This document shows, piece after piece, positions 33,701 to 43,703 of a DNA stretch of 64,000 nt. The DNA is taken from the NCBI RefSeq assembly GCF_036170895.1, contig NZ_CP108036.1, positions 5,821,501 to 5,885,500 on the forward strand. Reading direction: 5' to 3'. The notes beneath the pieces are model-generated. The model was given only the letters and a program-made list of their open reading frames with translations. It searched no databases and had not been told where the DNA came from. Made by a program: the position numbers and the translations under genes. Each line of letters starts with the position of its first letter. Positions within the stretch are counted from its first letter, which is position 1. The DNA comes from Streptomyces erythrochromogenes. Its GTDB lineage: Bacteria > Actinomycetota > Actinomycetes > Streptomycetales > Streptomycetaceae.

Positions 33701-33799
33701 CCCGTCTGCTTATGGTCGGGTCAGCGTGCGGCACCGCACTGACGCACCACGAGCTATAAAGCCCGTCCCTCCCCCGGGGCCGGGAGTAGGAGGAGTTGG

Positions 33800-35209
33800 A
33801 TGTTCCAGAACGCCGACGAAGTCAAGCAGTACATCGAGGAGAACGACGTCAAGTTCGTCGACGTCCGCTTCTGCGACCTGCCTGGTGTGATGCAGCACTT
33901 CACGATCCCGGCGCGGGCATTCGACCCGGCGGAGGAGCTCGCCTTCGACGGATCCTCGATCCGCGGCTTCCAGGCGATCCACGAGTCCGACATGGCCCTG
34001 CGCGCCGACATCACCACCGCGCGCCTGGACCCCTTCCGTCGCGACAAGACTCTGAACATCAACTTCTTCATCCACGACCCGATCACGGGTGAGGCCTACA
34101 GCCGCGACCCGCGCAACATCGCGAAGAAGGCCGAGGCGTACCTCGCCTCCACCGGCATCGCCGACACCGCGTTCTTCGGTCCCGAGGCCGAGTTCTACAT
34201 CTTCGACAGCGTGCGCTTCGCGACCACCGCGAACGAGGGCTTCTACCACATCGACTCCGAGGCCGGCGCCTGGAACACCGGTTCCGAGGAGAACAACCGC
34301 GGCTACAAGGTCCGCTACAAGGGCGGCTACTTCCCGGTCGCCCCGGTCGACCACTTCGCGGACCTGCGCGCCGAGATCTCCCTGGAGCTGGACGCCCAGG
34401 GCCTCCAGGTCGAGCGCCAGCACCACGAGGTCGGCACCGGTGGCCAGGCCGAGATCAACTACAAGTTCAACACGCTGCTGGCCGCGGCCGACGACCTGAT
34501 GCTCTTCAAGTACATCGTGAAGAACGTCGCCTGGAAGAACGGCAAGACCGCGACCTTCATGCCGAAGCCGATCTTCGGCGACAACGGCTCGGGCATGCAC
34601 GTCCACCAGTCGCTGTGGGCCGGCGGCGAGCCGCTCTTCTACGACGAGGCCGGCTACGCGGGCCTGTCGGACACCGCCCGCTACTACATCGGCGGCATCC
34701 TCAAGCACGCCCCGTCGCTGCTCGCCTTCACCAACCCGACGGTGAACTCCTACCACCGCCTGGTGCCGGGCTTCGAGGCGCCGGTCAACATGGTGTACTC
34801 GCAGCGCAACCGCTCCGCCGCCATGCGCATCCCGATCACGGGCTCGAACCCGAAGGCCAAGCGCGTCGAGTTCCGCGCGCCGGACCCGTCCTCGAACCCG
34901 TACCTGGCCTTCTCGGCCCTGCTCCTCGCGGGCCTCGACGGCATCAAGAACAAGATCGAGCCGATGGAGCCGATCGACAAGGACCTCTACGAGCTCTCCC
35001 CTGACGAGCACGCTAGCGTCCCGCAGGTCCCGACCAGCCTCGAGGACGTCCTCAAGGCCCTGGAGGAGGACCACGAGTACCTCCTGGCCGGCGGTGTCTT
35101 CACCCCCGACCTGATCGAGACCTGGATCGACTACAAGCGCACGCACGAGATCGCCCCGATCGCGCAGCGTCCGCACCCGCACGAGTTCGAGCTGTACTTC
35201 GACCTCTAA
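33800..35209 (+). CDS. glnA: Glutamine synthetase type I
   Basis: A 469-residue GSI, the family's usual length; forms a dodecamer. Seen: [33 protein letters not shown] (catalytic), [54 protein letters not shown] and the adenylylation site [10 protein letters not shown] with Tyr397. So it can be switched off by GlnE. AGGAG precedes ATG 33800 by 6 bases. GlnR box upstream, strong terminator downstream; monocistronic. Confidence 0.98.
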   Translation: MFQNADEVKQYIEENDVKFVDVRFCDLPGVMQHFTIPARAFDPAEELAFDGSSIRGFQAIHESDMALRADITTARLDPFRRDKTLNINFFIHDPITGEAYSRDPRNIAKKAEAYLASTGIADTAFFGPEAEFYIFDSVRFATTANEGFYHIDSEAGAWNTGSEENNRGYKVRYKGGYFPVAPVDHFADLRAEISLELDAQGLQVERQHHEVGTGGQAEINYKFNTLLAAADDLMLFKYIVKNVAWKNGKTATFMPKPIFGDNGSGMHVHQSLWAGGEPLFYDEAGYAGLSDTARYYIGGILKHAPSLLAFTNPTVNSYHRLVPGFEAPVNMVYSQRNRSAAMRIPITGSNPKAKRVEFRAPDPSSNPYLAFSALLLAGLDGIKNKIEPMEPIDKDLYELSPDEHASVPQVPTSLEDVLKALEEDHEYLLAGGVFTPDLIETWIDYKRTHEIAPIAQRPHPHEFELYFDL

Positions 35210-35224
35210 AAATGCCTGATGGGA

Positions 35225-35262
35225 GGCCCCCCGCCACGCTCCACGGAGCGAGGCGGGGGGCC
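35225..35262 (+). terminator. Terminator after glnA
   Basis: GGCCCCCCGCC pairs with GGCGGGGGGCC around an inner stem CGCTC/GAGCG, followed by TTTCC, 15 bp past the glnA stop. Confidence 0.9.
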
Positions 35263-35344
35263 TTTCCGCTTTGACAGGTCGACCGGGTGGAGTAAGGGTG
35301 GAAATGACCTAAAGGCCTCATAAGCGAGACATGTTCGGAGGTGC

Positions 35345-35986
35345 ATGAGAATGCGCCGTAGGATCGTTGCGGCAACGATGGCCGGAGCCGCGGGAATCGC
35401 CATCGGTCTGCTGCCCGTAGCCAGTGCTTCGGCCTCGGTCGTCGCCGGCAGTGGCGGCGGGAACGGCGGCTACGACTGCTACCGGTACCCCTCGAACCGC
35501 TCGGACGCCCGGTGGGACTACTGCTGCAACCGCGACTGGCGTGACCGGCCCAGCTGGTGCTGGGACAACGCGGGCGTCGGCGGCGACCGCGGCTACTGGC
35601 GCGACAGCAACTGGCGCGACTCCGACCGGCGCCACCACAACTGGCACGACGACGCGAACTGGAACAACTCCGGCCGCGGCGGCAACGGCAACTGGAACGA
35701 CTGGGGCAACGGTCGCGGCGGCAACGGTGACTGGGGCAACGGTCGCGGCGGCAACGGTGACTGGGGCAACGGTCGCGGCGGCAACGGTGACTGGGGCGGC
35801 GGCGGTGGCGGCGGCAACGGTGACTGGGGCGGCGGCGGTGGCGGCGGCAACGGTGACTGGGGCGGCGGCGGTGGCGGCGGCAACGGTGACTGGGGCGGCG
35901 GCGGTGGCGGCGGCAACGGTGACTGGGGCGGCGGCAACGGCGGCGGGGGCGGCAACGGCGGCGGCGGCTGGGGTGGTGGCCGCTGA
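35345..35986 (+). CDS. Secreted Gly/Asn/Trp-rich repeat protein
   Basis: A 213-residue precursor with signal peptide MRMRRRIVAATMAGAAGIAI, likely cut after ASASA. Mature part: a Cys-rich head of about 40 residues (YDCYRYP, YCCNRDW, PSWCWDN: four Cys), a Trp/Asp/Arg/His-rich segment, then three 10-residue repeats (WGNGRGGNGD) and four 11-residue repeats (WGGGGGGGNGD). The DNA units are exactly 30 and 33 bp (35701-35922). No catalytic motif. Could be a cell-surface or extracellular structural protein. ATG with GGAGG. Confidence 0.85.
   Translation: MRMRRRIVAATMAGAAGIAIGLLPVASASASVVAGSGGGNGGYDCYRYPSNRSDARWDYCCNRDWRDRPSWCWDNAGVGGDRGYWRDSNWRDSDRRHHNWHDDANWNNSGRGGNGNWNDWGNGRGGNGDWGNGRGGNGDWGNGRGGNGDWGGGGGGGNGDWGGGGGGGNGDWGGGGGGGNGDWGGGGGGGNGDWGGGNGGGGGNGGGGWGGGR
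35701..35922. repeat. In-frame tandem repeats: 3 x 30 bp and 4 x 33 bp
   Basis: Near-identical units start at 35701, 35731, 35761 (30 bp) and 35791, 35824, 35857, 35890 (33 bp) inside the Gly-rich protein gene. All keep frame, so copy-number change would alter length only. Confidence 0.95.
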
Positions 35987-36048
35987 GGCTGATCGGACCA
36001 CGGAGGGCCGTGGGACCGGGACCGGGGCGATGCCCCTGCGGCGCTGGT

Positions 36049-36702
36049 TCAGCGCAGCAGGGGCATCGCGCCCGTGAGGTCACGCAGGCACAAGGCCGCA
36101 AGCTCGGCGGGGGAGCCGGGCCCAGAGACCGGGGCGTCCGTCTGCGACCACAGCTCCAGCGCCACCCGGATCGCGTCCGTGGCCGCGGCGGCCAGCAGCC
36201 GTACCTCCCGCAGTTCGGCGTCCGCGCCCGCCAGCCTGCCGATCACCGGGACCAGGCGCTCCTCGGAGTCCTGGTTCACGCGGTACCAGACCGCGCGCAG
36301 GGCCTCGTCGTCCGCCGCCGCGCGCAGCAGGCCGCGGGTCACCTCCAGGCCCTCCTCGACCGCCTGCGGGCCGCTCAGCGACCGGGTGACGGCGCGTTCC
36401 AGGGCCTCGGCGAGGGGGGTGCCCGGGTCCTCCTCCGCGAGCAGCGCTCGCCAGGCGTCGCCGCCGCCCGCCAGCAGCGGTGCCACGGCCTCCTGCTTGT
36501 TGCGGAAGTAGCGGTAGAAGGTGCGCAGCGCCACGCCCGCGCGGTGGGCGATGTCCTCGGCGGTGGTGCCGTCGGGGCCGTGCTCGGCGAACAGCTCGCA
36601 GGCGGCGCGGGCGATGTCGAGCTGGGTGGCGGCCTTGCGGCGCTCGGTCAGCGACTGCGCTCCGGAGTCGGCCTGGGGGGCGTACGGGCGGGGGGATCTC
36701 AC
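36049..36702 (-). CDS. TetR family regulator
   Basis: About 217 residues starting VRSPRPYAPQADSGAQSLTE. HTH at about 25-70: IARAACELFAEHGPDGTTAE, DIAHRAGVALRTFYRYFRNK. Helical C-terminal ligand domain. Divergent from an SDR gene; perfect inverted repeat at 36743-36761 is the likely operator. GTG 36702 preferred; an in-frame ATG at 36741 would place the start against the operator. Confidence 0.9.
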   Translation of the reverse strand: MRSPRPYAPQADSGAQSLTERRKAATQLDIARAACELFAEHGPDGTTAEDIAHRAGVALRTFYRYFRNKQEAVAPLLAGGGDAWRALLAEEDPGTPLAEALERAVTRSLSGPQAVEEGLEVTRGLLRAAADDEALRAVWYRVNQDSEERLVPVIGRLAGADAELREVRLLAAAATDAIRVALELWSQTDAPVSGPGSPAELAALCLRDLTGAMPLLR

Positions 36703-36742
36703 GGGGTGCAGCCTACCGTTCGCCCATCTCGGAGAAGGCATT

Positions 36743-36761
36743 TTTTGTCAGCATGACAAAA
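36743..36761. promoter_or_regulatory. Perfect inverted repeat, likely TetR operator
   Basis: TTTTGTCAGCATGACAAAA: 8-bp arms around GCA, in the divergent promoter region and 28 bp before the SDR start. AT-rich against GC-rich surroundings. Confidence 0.75.
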
Positions 36762-36789
36762 CGTGCCACTCCTTCGGTACGCTCACGCC

Positions 36790-37560
36790 ATGAACCGTTA
36801 CGAAGGACGTCGCGTCCTCATCACCGGCGGCGGCTCCGGCATCGGCCGCGCCACCGTCCACCGCCTCCTCGCCGAGGGCGGCCGGGTCCACGCGGTGGAC
36901 GTCAGCGAGGCCGGCCTGAAGGCCACCGCCGAACGCGCCGCCGCAGCTGGCCACGGGGACCGGCTCACCACCGCGCTCCTCGACATATCCGACGAGAACG
37001 CCGTCAGGGAAGGCGTCGTCGCCGCGACCCGCGCCCTCGGCGGGATCGACGTGCTCGTCAACGCGGCCGGCATCCTGCGCTCCGCGCACACCCACCTGAC
37101 CACGCTGGAGCTGTGGAACCAGGTCATCGCGGTCAACCTGACCGGCACCTTCCTGATGATCCGCGAGTCCCTGCCGGCCCTGCTGGACGCGGACCGGCCG
37201 GTCGTCGTGAACTTCAGCTCCACCTCGGCGTCCTTCGCCCATCCCTACATGTCCGCCTACGCGGCCAGCAAGGGCGGCATCCAGTCCATGACCCACGCCC
37301 TAGCCGCCGAGTACAGCAAGCAGGGCCTGCGCTTCGTCAGCGTCGCGCCCGGCTCCATCGAGAGCGGCATGACCACCGGCAACGGCCCCGGCCTGCCCGA
37401 GGACACCGACTGGTCCCTCTTCACCAAGCTCGCCCCGGCCATCGGCCAGGGCTTCGCCGGCCCCGAGACCGTCGCCGGCGTCGTCGCCATGCTCGGCTCC
37501 GAGGACGGCGCCTTCATCACCGGCACCGAGATCCGCATCGACGGCGGCACGCACTGCTGA
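36790..37560 (+). CDS. Short-chain dehydrogenase/reductase
   Basis: A 256-residue classical SDR: VLITGGGSGIGRATVHRLLA (T-G-x3-G-x-G), LVNAAGIL, Ser in NFSSTSASFAH, catalytic YAASK in YMSAYAASKGGI, and IRIDGGTHC at the end. Reduces or oxidises a hydroxy/keto substrate with NAD(P)H. Probably repressed by the divergent TetR. Substrate unknown. Confidence 0.93.
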   Translation: MNRYEGRRVLITGGGSGIGRATVHRLLAEGGRVHAVDVSEAGLKATAERAAAAGHGDRLTTALLDISDENAVREGVVAATRALGGIDVLVNAAGILRSAHTHLTTLELWNQVIAVNLTGTFLMIRESLPALLDADRPVVVNFSSTSASFAHPYMSAYAASKGGIQSMTHALAAEYSKQGLRFVSVAPGSIESGMTTGNGPGLPEDTDWSLFTKLAPAIGQGFAGPETVAGVVAMLGSEDGAFITGTEIRIDGGTHC

Positions 37561-37569
37561 ACCGGGGCG

Positions 37570-38088
37570 TCAGCCTCTGAACCGGTCCCAGAGCCGGGGG
37601 AAGCGCTCCGCGAGCACGGCTTCGTTCTCGAAGTCCAGCGGGGTGCCCTCCGGCTCCGCCGCCTGCAACGGGATGCCCAGATCCGGGGCCACCGCCCCGG
37701 TCAGCTGCTCGTACGCCTCGTCGGCCGCGTACCCGAGCTCCTCGCCGTCCCCGTCGATCTCCTCGTCGAAGTCGCCCAGCAGCTCCGCCAGATGGTCCGG
37801 GTCGTGCACCCCGCCCTCGAAGACCTCCCGCCCCTGGCCGATCAGCCAGCACCGGAAGTAGTCGAAGGCGTCGTCGCTCGCCCCGTCGAGCAGCACCCAG
37901 GCCGCGCCCCACAGGTCCCAGGTGTACGCCCGGCTGTACCGGGACTCGAAGTGCCGGGCGAAGTCCAGGACGGAGTCCGGATCGAGCTGTGCCAGCCGCT
38001 CCACGAGCAGCTCGGCATGTTCCTCGGGGTCGCCTTCGGCGGCCTCGCGGGTACGGTCGACGATCTCCCAGAACTCCGTCTCGTCCAT
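37570..38088 (-). CDS. DUF4240 domain protein
   Basis: A 172-residue acidic cytoplasmic protein: MDETEFWEIVDRTREAAEGD, VERLAQLDPDSVLDFARHFE, YTWDLWGAAWVLLDGASDDA, FDYFRCWLIGQGREVFEGGV and ELGYAADEAYEQLTG are hallmarks of DUF4240. Function unknown. ATG 38088 has GGAG at 7 bases. Converges with the SDR gene (9-bp gap). Confidence 0.92.
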   Translation of the reverse strand: MDETEFWEIVDRTREAAEGDPEEHAELLVERLAQLDPDSVLDFARHFESRYSRAYTWDLWGAAWVLLDGASDDAFDYFRCWLIGQGREVFEGGVHDPDHLAELLGDFDEEIDGDGEELGYAADEAYEQLTGAVAPDLGIPLQAAEPEGTPLDFENEAVLAERFPRLWDRFRG

Positions 38089-38143
38089 CACGGCTCCAGC
38101 ATCACGGTTGCGCCCCCGCGCCGCCACCGCTCATACGGCGAAA

Positions 38144-38179
38144 GGCCGGTGCCCGCCCCCTGCGGGGCGGGCACCGGCC
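38144..38179 (-). terminator. Terminator after aceE
   Basis: GGCCGGTGCCCGCCCC pairs perfectly with GGGGCGGGCACCGGCC (16 bp, loop CTGC), 23 bp past the aceE stop. Confidence 0.85.
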
Positions 38180-38202
38180 CTACTCGTCCGGATTCACACG
38201 GC

Positions 38203-40884
38203 TCAGAGGCCGTAGCGCTCCCGGGCCTCCTTGACCGCGGAGGCCGGAACCTCGCCACGGCGGGCGAGCTGGGCCAGCGCGGCCACCACGATCGACTGGG
38301 CGTCGACACCGAAGTGGCGGCGGGCGCCCTCACGGGTGTCGGACAGACCGAAGCCGTCCGTGCCCAGAGAGGTGTAGTCCTGCTCCACCCACTGGCTGAT
38401 CTGGTCCGGGACCTGGCGCATCCAGTCGGACACGGCGAGGACCGGGCCCTGGGCGCCTTCCAGCGCGCGGGTGACGTACGGGGTGCGCACCTCGCCGCGC
38501 AGCAGCGCCTCGTCGCACTCCAGCGCGTCGCGGCGCAGCTCGCCCCACGAGGTGGCGGACCAGACGTCGGCGGCCACGTTCCAGTCGGCGGCGAGCAGCG
38601 CCTGCGCCTCCAGGATCCAGTGGATCGCGGTGCCCGAGGCCATCAGCTGGATCTTCGCGGCATCGGCGGCCGGGGCGTTCTCCAGGTCGGAGGCCTGGTT
38701 GAAGCGGTAGAGGCCCTTGAGGATGCCCTCTTCCACGCCCTCCGGCATCGCCGGCTGGACCTTCGGCTCGTTGTACACCGTGAGGTAGTAGAAGACGTCT
38801 TCCGGCGTCTCGCCGTACATCCGGCGCAGACCGTCCTTGACGATCACCGCGATCTCGTACGCGAAGGCCGGGTCGTAGTTGAGCGACGCCGGGTTCGTGG
38901 ACGCGATCAGGTGCGAGTGGCCGTCCGCGTGCTGGAGGCCCTCACCGGTCAGCGTGGTGCGGCCGGCGGTGGCGCCGACGATGAAGCCCTTGCCGAGCTG
39001 GTCGGCGAGCTGCCACATCTGGTCGGCGGTGCGCTGCCAGCCGAACATCGAGTAGAAGATGTAGAACGGGATCATCGGCTCGCCGTGCGTCGCGTACGAG
39101 GTGCAGGCGGCGATGAAGTCGGCCATGGCGCCGGCCTCGGTGATCCCCTCGTTGAGGATCTGCCCGTCCTTGGCTTCCTTGTAGTACATGAGCTGGTCGC
39201 GGTCGACCGGCTCGTACGTCTGGCCCAGCGGCGAGTAGATGCCGGCCGACGGGAAGAGGGACTCCATACCGAAGGTACGGGCCTCGTCGGGGACGATCGG
39301 CACCCAGCGCTTGCCGGTCTCCTTGTCCCGCATCAGGTCCTTGACGAGGCGGACGAAGGCCATGGTGGTGGCCATCTCCTGCTTGCCGGAGCCCTTCAGC
39401 AGCGGGGCGAAGGAGCGCTCGGCCGGGGCGGGCAGGGCCACGTGGTGGACCTTGCGGGCCGGAGCCGGGCCGCCGAGGGCCGCGCGGCGCTCGCTCAGGT
39501 ACTGCACCTCGGGGCTGTTCGCACCCGGGTGGCCGTACGGGACCTGGCCGTCGGCGAAGGCGCTGTCCGGGATCGGGAGGTCGAGCTTGTCGCGCATGCT
39601 CTTGAACTCGTCGATCGTCAGCTTCTTCATCTGGTGGTTCGCGTTCTTCGACTCGAACCCGGCACCCAGCGTGTAGCCCTTGACGGTCTGCGCCAGGATG
39701 ACCGTCGGCGCGCCCTTGTGCTCCAGGGCGGCCTTGTACGCGGCGTAGACCTTGCGGGGCTCGTGGCCGCCGCGCGAGGTGTGGAAGCACTCGGCGATCT
39801 TCGCGTCGGAGAGCAGGGCGCCGAGGGCGACCAGCTCGGCGTTGGCGCCGAAGAAGTGCTGGCGGATGTAGGCCACGTCGCGGGTCGCGTACGTCTGGAA
39901 CTGCGCGTCCGGTACCTCGCGCAGGCGGCGTACGAGGGCGCCCGTGGTGTCGAGCTGGAACAGCTCGTCCCAGGCGGAGCCCCACAGGGTCTTGATGACG
40001 TTCCAGCCGGCGCCGCGGAACTGGGCCTCCAGCTCCTGGACCACGCGGAAGTTGGCGCGGACCGGACCGTCGAGGCGCTGCAGGTTGCAGTTGATGACGA
40101 AGGTCAGGTTGTCGAGCTGCTCGCGGGAGGCCAGGGCCAGGGCGGCGGTCGACTCGGGCTCGTCCATCTCGCCGTCGCCGAGGAAGGCCCAGACGTGCGA
40201 GTTGGCGGTGTCCTTGATGTTCCGGTTCTGCAGGTAGCGGTTGAAGCGCGCCTGGTAGATCGCGGAGAGCGGGCCGAGGCCCATGGAGACCGTGGGGAAC
40301 TCCCACAGCCACGGCAGGCGCCGCGGGTGCGGGTAGGAGGGCAGGCCGTTGCCGCCGGACTCCTGGCGGAAGTTGTCGAGCTGCTGCTCGGAGATCCGGC
40401 CGTCGAGGAAGGCGCGGGCGTAGATGCCGGGGGAGGCGTGGCCCTGGATGTAGAGCTGGTCGCCCGATCCGTCGGCCTCCTTCCCGCGGAAGAAGTGCTG
40501 GAAGCCGGTCTCGTACAGCCACGCGGCGGAGGCGAAGGTGGCGATGTGGCCGCCGACGCCGTACTTGGAGCCGCGGGTCACCATGGCGGCCGCGTTCCAG
40601 CGGTTCCAGGCGGTGATCTTGGCTTCCATCGCCTCGTCACCCGGGAACTCGGGCTCCGCGGAGGTGGGGATGGTGTTGACGTAGTCCGTCTCCAGCAGCT
40701 TCGGCAGGGCGAGGCCGGCGGCCTCGGCGTGCTGGAGCGTGCGGCGGAGCAGGTATTCGGCGCGGCGCGTACCGGCGGCCTGTGCGACGGCGTCGAGGGA
40801 GGCCGCCCATTCGGCGGTCTCCTCGGTGTCGCGGTCCGGGAGCTGGTCGAGCTCGCTCGGAAGCTTTCCTACGGGGTCGGACAT
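38203..40884 (-). CDS. aceE: Pyruvate dehydrogenase E1 component (homodimeric)
   Basis: An 893-residue thiamine-diphosphate enzyme that decarboxylates pyruvate and acetylates the lipoyl group of E2. Seen: [36 protein letters not shown], the ThDP motif [12 protein letters not shown] with [52 protein letters not shown] and [19 protein letters not shown]. Length fits E. coli-type AceE (about 890). Start [14 protein letters not shown] at 40884. No aceF adjoins; the E2 is a separate gene at 41862. A palindrome at 40990-41006 lies about 105 bp upstream. Confidence 0.97.
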   Translation of the reverse strand: MSDPVGKLPSELDQLPDRDTEETAEWAASLDAVAQAAGTRRAEYLLRRTLQHAEAAGLALPKLLETDYVNTIPTSAEPEFPGDEAMEAKITAWNRWNAAAMVTRGSKYGVGGHIATFASAAWLYETGFQHFFRGKEADGSGDQLYIQGHASPGIYARAFLDGRISEQQLDNFRQESGGNGLPSYPHPRRLPWLWEFPTVSMGLGPLSAIYQARFNRYLQNRNIKDTANSHVWAFLGDGEMDEPESTAALALASREQLDNLTFVINCNLQRLDGPVRANFRVVQELEAQFRGAGWNVIKTLWGSAWDELFQLDTTGALVRRLREVPDAQFQTYATRDVAYIRQHFFGANAELVALGALLSDAKIAECFHTSRGGHEPRKVYAAYKAALEHKGAPTVILAQTVKGYTLGAGFESKNANHQMKKLTIDEFKSMRDKLDLPIPDSAFADGQVPYGHPGANSPEVQYLSERRAALGGPAPARKVHHVALPAPAERSFAPLLKGSGKQEMATTMAFVRLVKDLMRDKETGKRWVPIVPDEARTFGMESLFPSAGIYSPLGQTYEPVDRDQLMYYKEAKDGQILNEGITEAGAMADFIAACTSYATHGEPMIPFYIFYSMFGWQRTADQMWQLADQLGKGFIVGATAGRTTLTGEGLQHADGHSHLIASTNPASLNYDPAFAYEIAVIVKDGLRRMYGETPEDVFYYLTVYNEPKVQPAMPEGVEEGILKGLYRFNQASDLENAPAADAAKIQLMASGTAIHWILEAQALLAADWNVAADVWSATSWGELRRDALECDEALLRGEVRTPYVTRALEGAQGPVLAVSDWMRQVPDQISQWVEQDYTSLGTDGFGLSDTREGARRHFGVDAQSIVVAALAQLARRGEVPASAVKEARERYGL

Positions 40885-40989
40885 CGCTGTGCGCCGCCTT
40901 CCGGACAAAGGAGAGGTGGTGAAGAAAATCCCTGACGGGCAGGACAGGGTCGATGGACCTGGTTGAGGTCCGCGACGACTGTAAATCCC

Positions 40990-41006
40990 TGATCGATGAT
41001 CGATCA
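40990..41006. promoter_or_regulatory. 17-bp palindrome upstream of aceE
   Basis: TGATCGATGATCGATCA is symmetrical about the central G, in the AT-rich aceE promoter region and next to a GntR gene. Candidate operator for that regulator; the binding is inferred from position. Confidence 0.55.
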
Positions 41007-41043
41007 AATAAAAGTGACAAAGAAACGTCGATCTGACGAAAGT

Positions 41044-41080
41044 CGGCACCGCGTGCCAGTAAAACGGGCACGCGGTGCCG
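41044..41080 (-). terminator. Terminator after GntR gene
   Basis: A 14-bp stem (CGGCACCGCGTGCC and complement) with 9-base loop, 25 bp past the GntR stop, followed on the reverse strand by GACTTTCG. Confidence 0.8.
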
Positions 41081-41104
41081 GTCAAAACGGGGCGAAACGG
41101 TCGC

Positions 41105-41731
41105 TCAGGCCCGGGGTGCGCACCCCAGGACGTGCCGCTTCACCAGCACGCCGATGTCCGGATCCCGACTGCGGAAGGCCTCGACGAGGGCCTCGTGCTC
41201 CTCTGCGTAGGACTTCTGGACGGTCCCCAGCCAGCGGATGGACAGGGCCGTGAACACCTCGATGCCCAGGCTCTCCCAGGTGTGCAGCAGCACGCTGTTC
41301 CCGGCGGCCCGCACCATCTCCCGGTGGAAGCCCACCGTGTGCCGCACCTGCGCCGTGCCGTCCGAGCTGCGGTCGGCCTCCCACAGGGCCGCCACGTGCG
41401 GTTCCAGGGCCGAGCAGTCGGCTGCCAGCCGCGGCGCCGCCAGCTCGGCCGCGATCTGCTCCAGACCCGCCCGGACCGGGTAGATCTCCTCCAGGTCGGC
41501 GGCGGAGAGGTTGCGCACGCGCACGCCCTTGTTCGGCGCGGACTCGATCAGCCGCAGCGTCTCCAGCTCGCGCAGGGCCTCCCGTACAGGGGTCTGGCTG
41601 ACCTCCAACTCCACGGCGATGCGCCGCTCCACGATCCGCTCGCCGGGCTTCCAGCGCCCGCTGACGATCCCCTCCACGATGTGCTCGCGGATCTGCTCGC
41701 GCAGCGAGTGCACGACGGGTGGGGTGATCAT
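41105..41731 (-). CDS. GntR family regulator (FCD type)
   Basis: A 208-residue protein: winged helix at about 10-75 ([54 protein letters not shown]), then an all-helical FCD domain with three metal-type His sites ([10 protein letters not shown], later [10 protein letters not shown]). FCD GntRs bind organic acids. Sits between aceE and sucB, so pyruvate or lactate sensing is plausible. ATG 41731 chosen; a TTG at 41788 would add 19 residues. Confidence 0.9.
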   Translation of the reverse strand: MITPPVVHSLREQIREHIVEGIVSGRWKPGERIVERRIAVELEVSQTPVREALRELETLRLIESAPNKGVRVRNLSAADLEEIYPVRAGLEQIAAELAAPRLAADCSALEPHVAALWEADRSSDGTAQVRHTVGFHREMVRAAGNSVLLHTWESLGIEVFTALSIRWLGTVQKSYAEEHEALVEAFRSRDPDIGVLVKRHVLGCAPRA

Positions 41732-41793
41732 CGGGGCTTCATCTCCTGGTGGGTGTGCAGGGTCATGCGGGGCCTGATGCGTAGACAATACGG

Positions 41794-41832
41794 CGGCGCC
41801 CCCGCCCGGGAGTATCCCGGACGGGGGCGCCG
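41794..41832 (-). terminator. Terminator after sucB
   Basis: An 18-bp stem with one mismatch and loop GTA (starts CGGCGCCCCCGCCC) ends the sucB transcript 30 bp past its stop. Confidence 0.85.
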
Positions 41833-41861
41833 ACAGTGAGGCTGGTTACAAGCCGTTCGGC

Positions 41862-43649
41862 TCAGAGGCCGAGCTCGACCTCGAACTCGCCGGCCTCGAG
41901 GATCGCCTTGACCGCGGTGAGGTACCGGGCCGCGTCCGCGCCGTCCACCAGGCGGTGGTCGTAGGACAGGGTCAGGTACGTCATGTCGCGGATGCCGATG
42001 TTGGTGCCCTCGGCGGTCTCGATGACCACCGGGCGCTTCACCGTGGCACCGATGCCCAGGATGGCGACCTGGTTCGGGGGCACGATGACCGTGTCGAACA
42101 GCGCACCGCGCGAACCGGTGTTGCTGATGGTGAAGGTCGCGCCCGACAGCTCGTCCGGCGTGATCTTGTTGCCGCGGACCTTGGCGGCCAGGTCGGCGGT
42201 CGCCTTGGAGATGCCCGCCAGGTTGAGGTCGCCCGCACCCTTGATGACCGGGGTCATCAGGCCCTTCTCGGAGTCCACGGCGATGCCGATGTTCTCCGAG
42301 TCGAAGTAGGTGATGGTGCCCTCGTCCTCGTTGATCCGGGCGTTGACGACCGCGTGGGCCTTCAGCGCCTGGGCAGCGGCCTTGACGAAGAACGGCATCG
42401 GGGACAGCTTGACGCCCTCGCGGGCGAGGAAGCCGGCCTTGGCCTTCTCGCGCAGCTTCATGATCTTGGTGATGTCCACCTCGACCACGGAGCTGAGCTG
42501 CGCCTGCGAGTGCAGGGCCTTCATCATGTTGTCGCCGATGACCTTGCGCATGCGGGTCATCTTGACCGTCTGGCCGCGCAGCTCGGAGACCGCGGCGGCC
42601 GGAGCCTTGGCGGCGGGAGCGGCAGCGGCCGGCGCCGGAGCGGCGGCAGCGGCCTTGGCGGCCTCGGCGGCGGCCAGGACGTCCTGCTTGCGGATACGGC
42701 CACCGACACCGGTGCCCGAGACCGCGGACAGGTCCACGCCGGACTCCGAGGCGAGCTTGCGCACCAGCGGGGTGACGTACGCGCCCTCGTCACCGGCGAA
42801 CGCCGGGGCGGCGGCCGGAGCGGCGGGGGCAGCGGCCGGCGCCGGGGTCACCGGAGCCGGAGCGGCCACGGGGGCGGCAGCCTGGACCGGCGCCGGAGCG
42901 GCGGCCGGGGCGGGCTGGACCGGCGCCGGAGCGGCGACGGGCGCCGGGGCGGCAGCCGGAGCCGGGGCGGCCTCGACCGGAGCCGGGGCGGCGGCCGGAG
43001 CGGCAGCGGCCGGGGCGGCACCGGCGACGCCGATGACGGCCAGACGGGCGCCGACCTCGGCGGTCTCGTCCTCGCCGACCAGGATCTCCAGCAGCGTGCC
43101 GGAGACCGGCGCGGGGATCTCGGTGTCGACCTTGTCCGTCGAGACCTCCAGCAGCGGCTCGTCGGCCTCGACCGACTCGCCGACGGCCTTCAGCCAGCGG
43201 GTGACGGTGCCCTCGGTGACGGACTCGCCCAGGGCGGGGAGCACGACGTCCGTGCCGGAGGCGGCAGGGGCGGCGGTCTCGGCGGCGGGCGCCTCGGCGG
43301 CCGGAGCCGCGGCCGCGGGGGCCTCGGCGGCGGGAGCCGGAGCGGCCGCGGGGGCCTCGGCAGCGGCGGCCGGCTCGGCAGCCGGCTCCTCGGCGGCCGC
43401 CGGGGCGCCGGAACCGTCGTCGATGACGGCCAGCTCGGCGCCGACCTCGACGGTCTCGTCCTCGGCGACCTTGATGGAGGCGAGGATGCCGGCGACGGGC
43501 GACGGGATCTCGGTGTCGACCTTGTCGGTCGAGACCTCGAGCAGCGGCTCGTCGGCCTCGACGCGCTCGCCCTCGGCCTTCAGCCAGCGGGTGACAGTGC
43601 CCTCAGTGACGCTCTCGCCGAGCGCCGGAAGGGTTACGGAAACCGACAT
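41862..43649 (-). CDS. sucB: Dihydrolipoamide acyltransferase (E2) with two lipoyl domains
   Basis: A 595-residue E2. Lipoyl domain 1 (about 1-76) and 2 (about 135-210) both carry [14 protein letters not shown], Lys being lipoylated. Long Ala/Pro linkers follow, then the E3/E1-binding domain ([31 protein letters not shown]) and the catalytic domain with [25 protein letters not shown] and the active-site [11 protein letters not shown]. It acetylates or succinylates CoA. Annotated as sucB in Streptomyces, but it probably also serves pyruvate dehydrogenase with neighbouring AceE and Lpd. 54 bp after lpdA in the same operon. Confidence 0.95.
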   Translation of the reverse strand: MSVSVTLPALGESVTEGTVTRWLKAEGERVEADEPLLEVSTDKVDTEIPSPVAGILASIKVAEDETVEVGAELAVIDDGSGAPAAAEEPAAEPAAAAEAPAAAPAPAAEAPAAAAPAAEAPAAETAAPAASGTDVVLPALGESVTEGTVTRWLKAVGESVEADEPLLEVSTDKVDTEIPAPVSGTLLEILVGEDETAEVGARLAVIGVAGAAPAAAAPAAAPAPVEAAPAPAAAPAPVAAPAPVQPAPAAAPAPVQAAAPVAAPAPVTPAPAAAPAAPAAAPAFAGDEGAYVTPLVRKLASESGVDLSAVSGTGVGGRIRKQDVLAAAEAAKAAAAAPAPAAAAPAAKAPAAAVSELRGQTVKMTRMRKVIGDNMMKALHSQAQLSSVVEVDITKIMKLREKAKAGFLAREGVKLSPMPFFVKAAAQALKAHAVVNARINEDEGTITYFDSENIGIAVDSEKGLMTPVIKGAGDLNLAGISKATADLAAKVRGNKITPDELSGATFTISNTGSRGALFDTVIVPPNQVAILGIGATVKRPVVIETAEGTNIGIRDMTYLTLSYDHRLVDGADAARYLTAVKAILEAGEFEVELGL

Positions 43650-43703
43650 GGTTTCTGTTGCTCCTTACGAAAGTGCGGAAGTGGTCGTCGCGCCCGGGAC
43701 GAA

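Noticed and set aside
35701..35922. Non-coding minisatellite
   Set aside because: The units keep the reading frame of a signal-peptide protein with its own GGAGG site, so they are coding repeats.
37792..40935. Open frame of 1047 codons on the plus strand over aceE
   Set aside because: Antisense shadow of a highly conserved AceE gene caused by GC-rich third positions.
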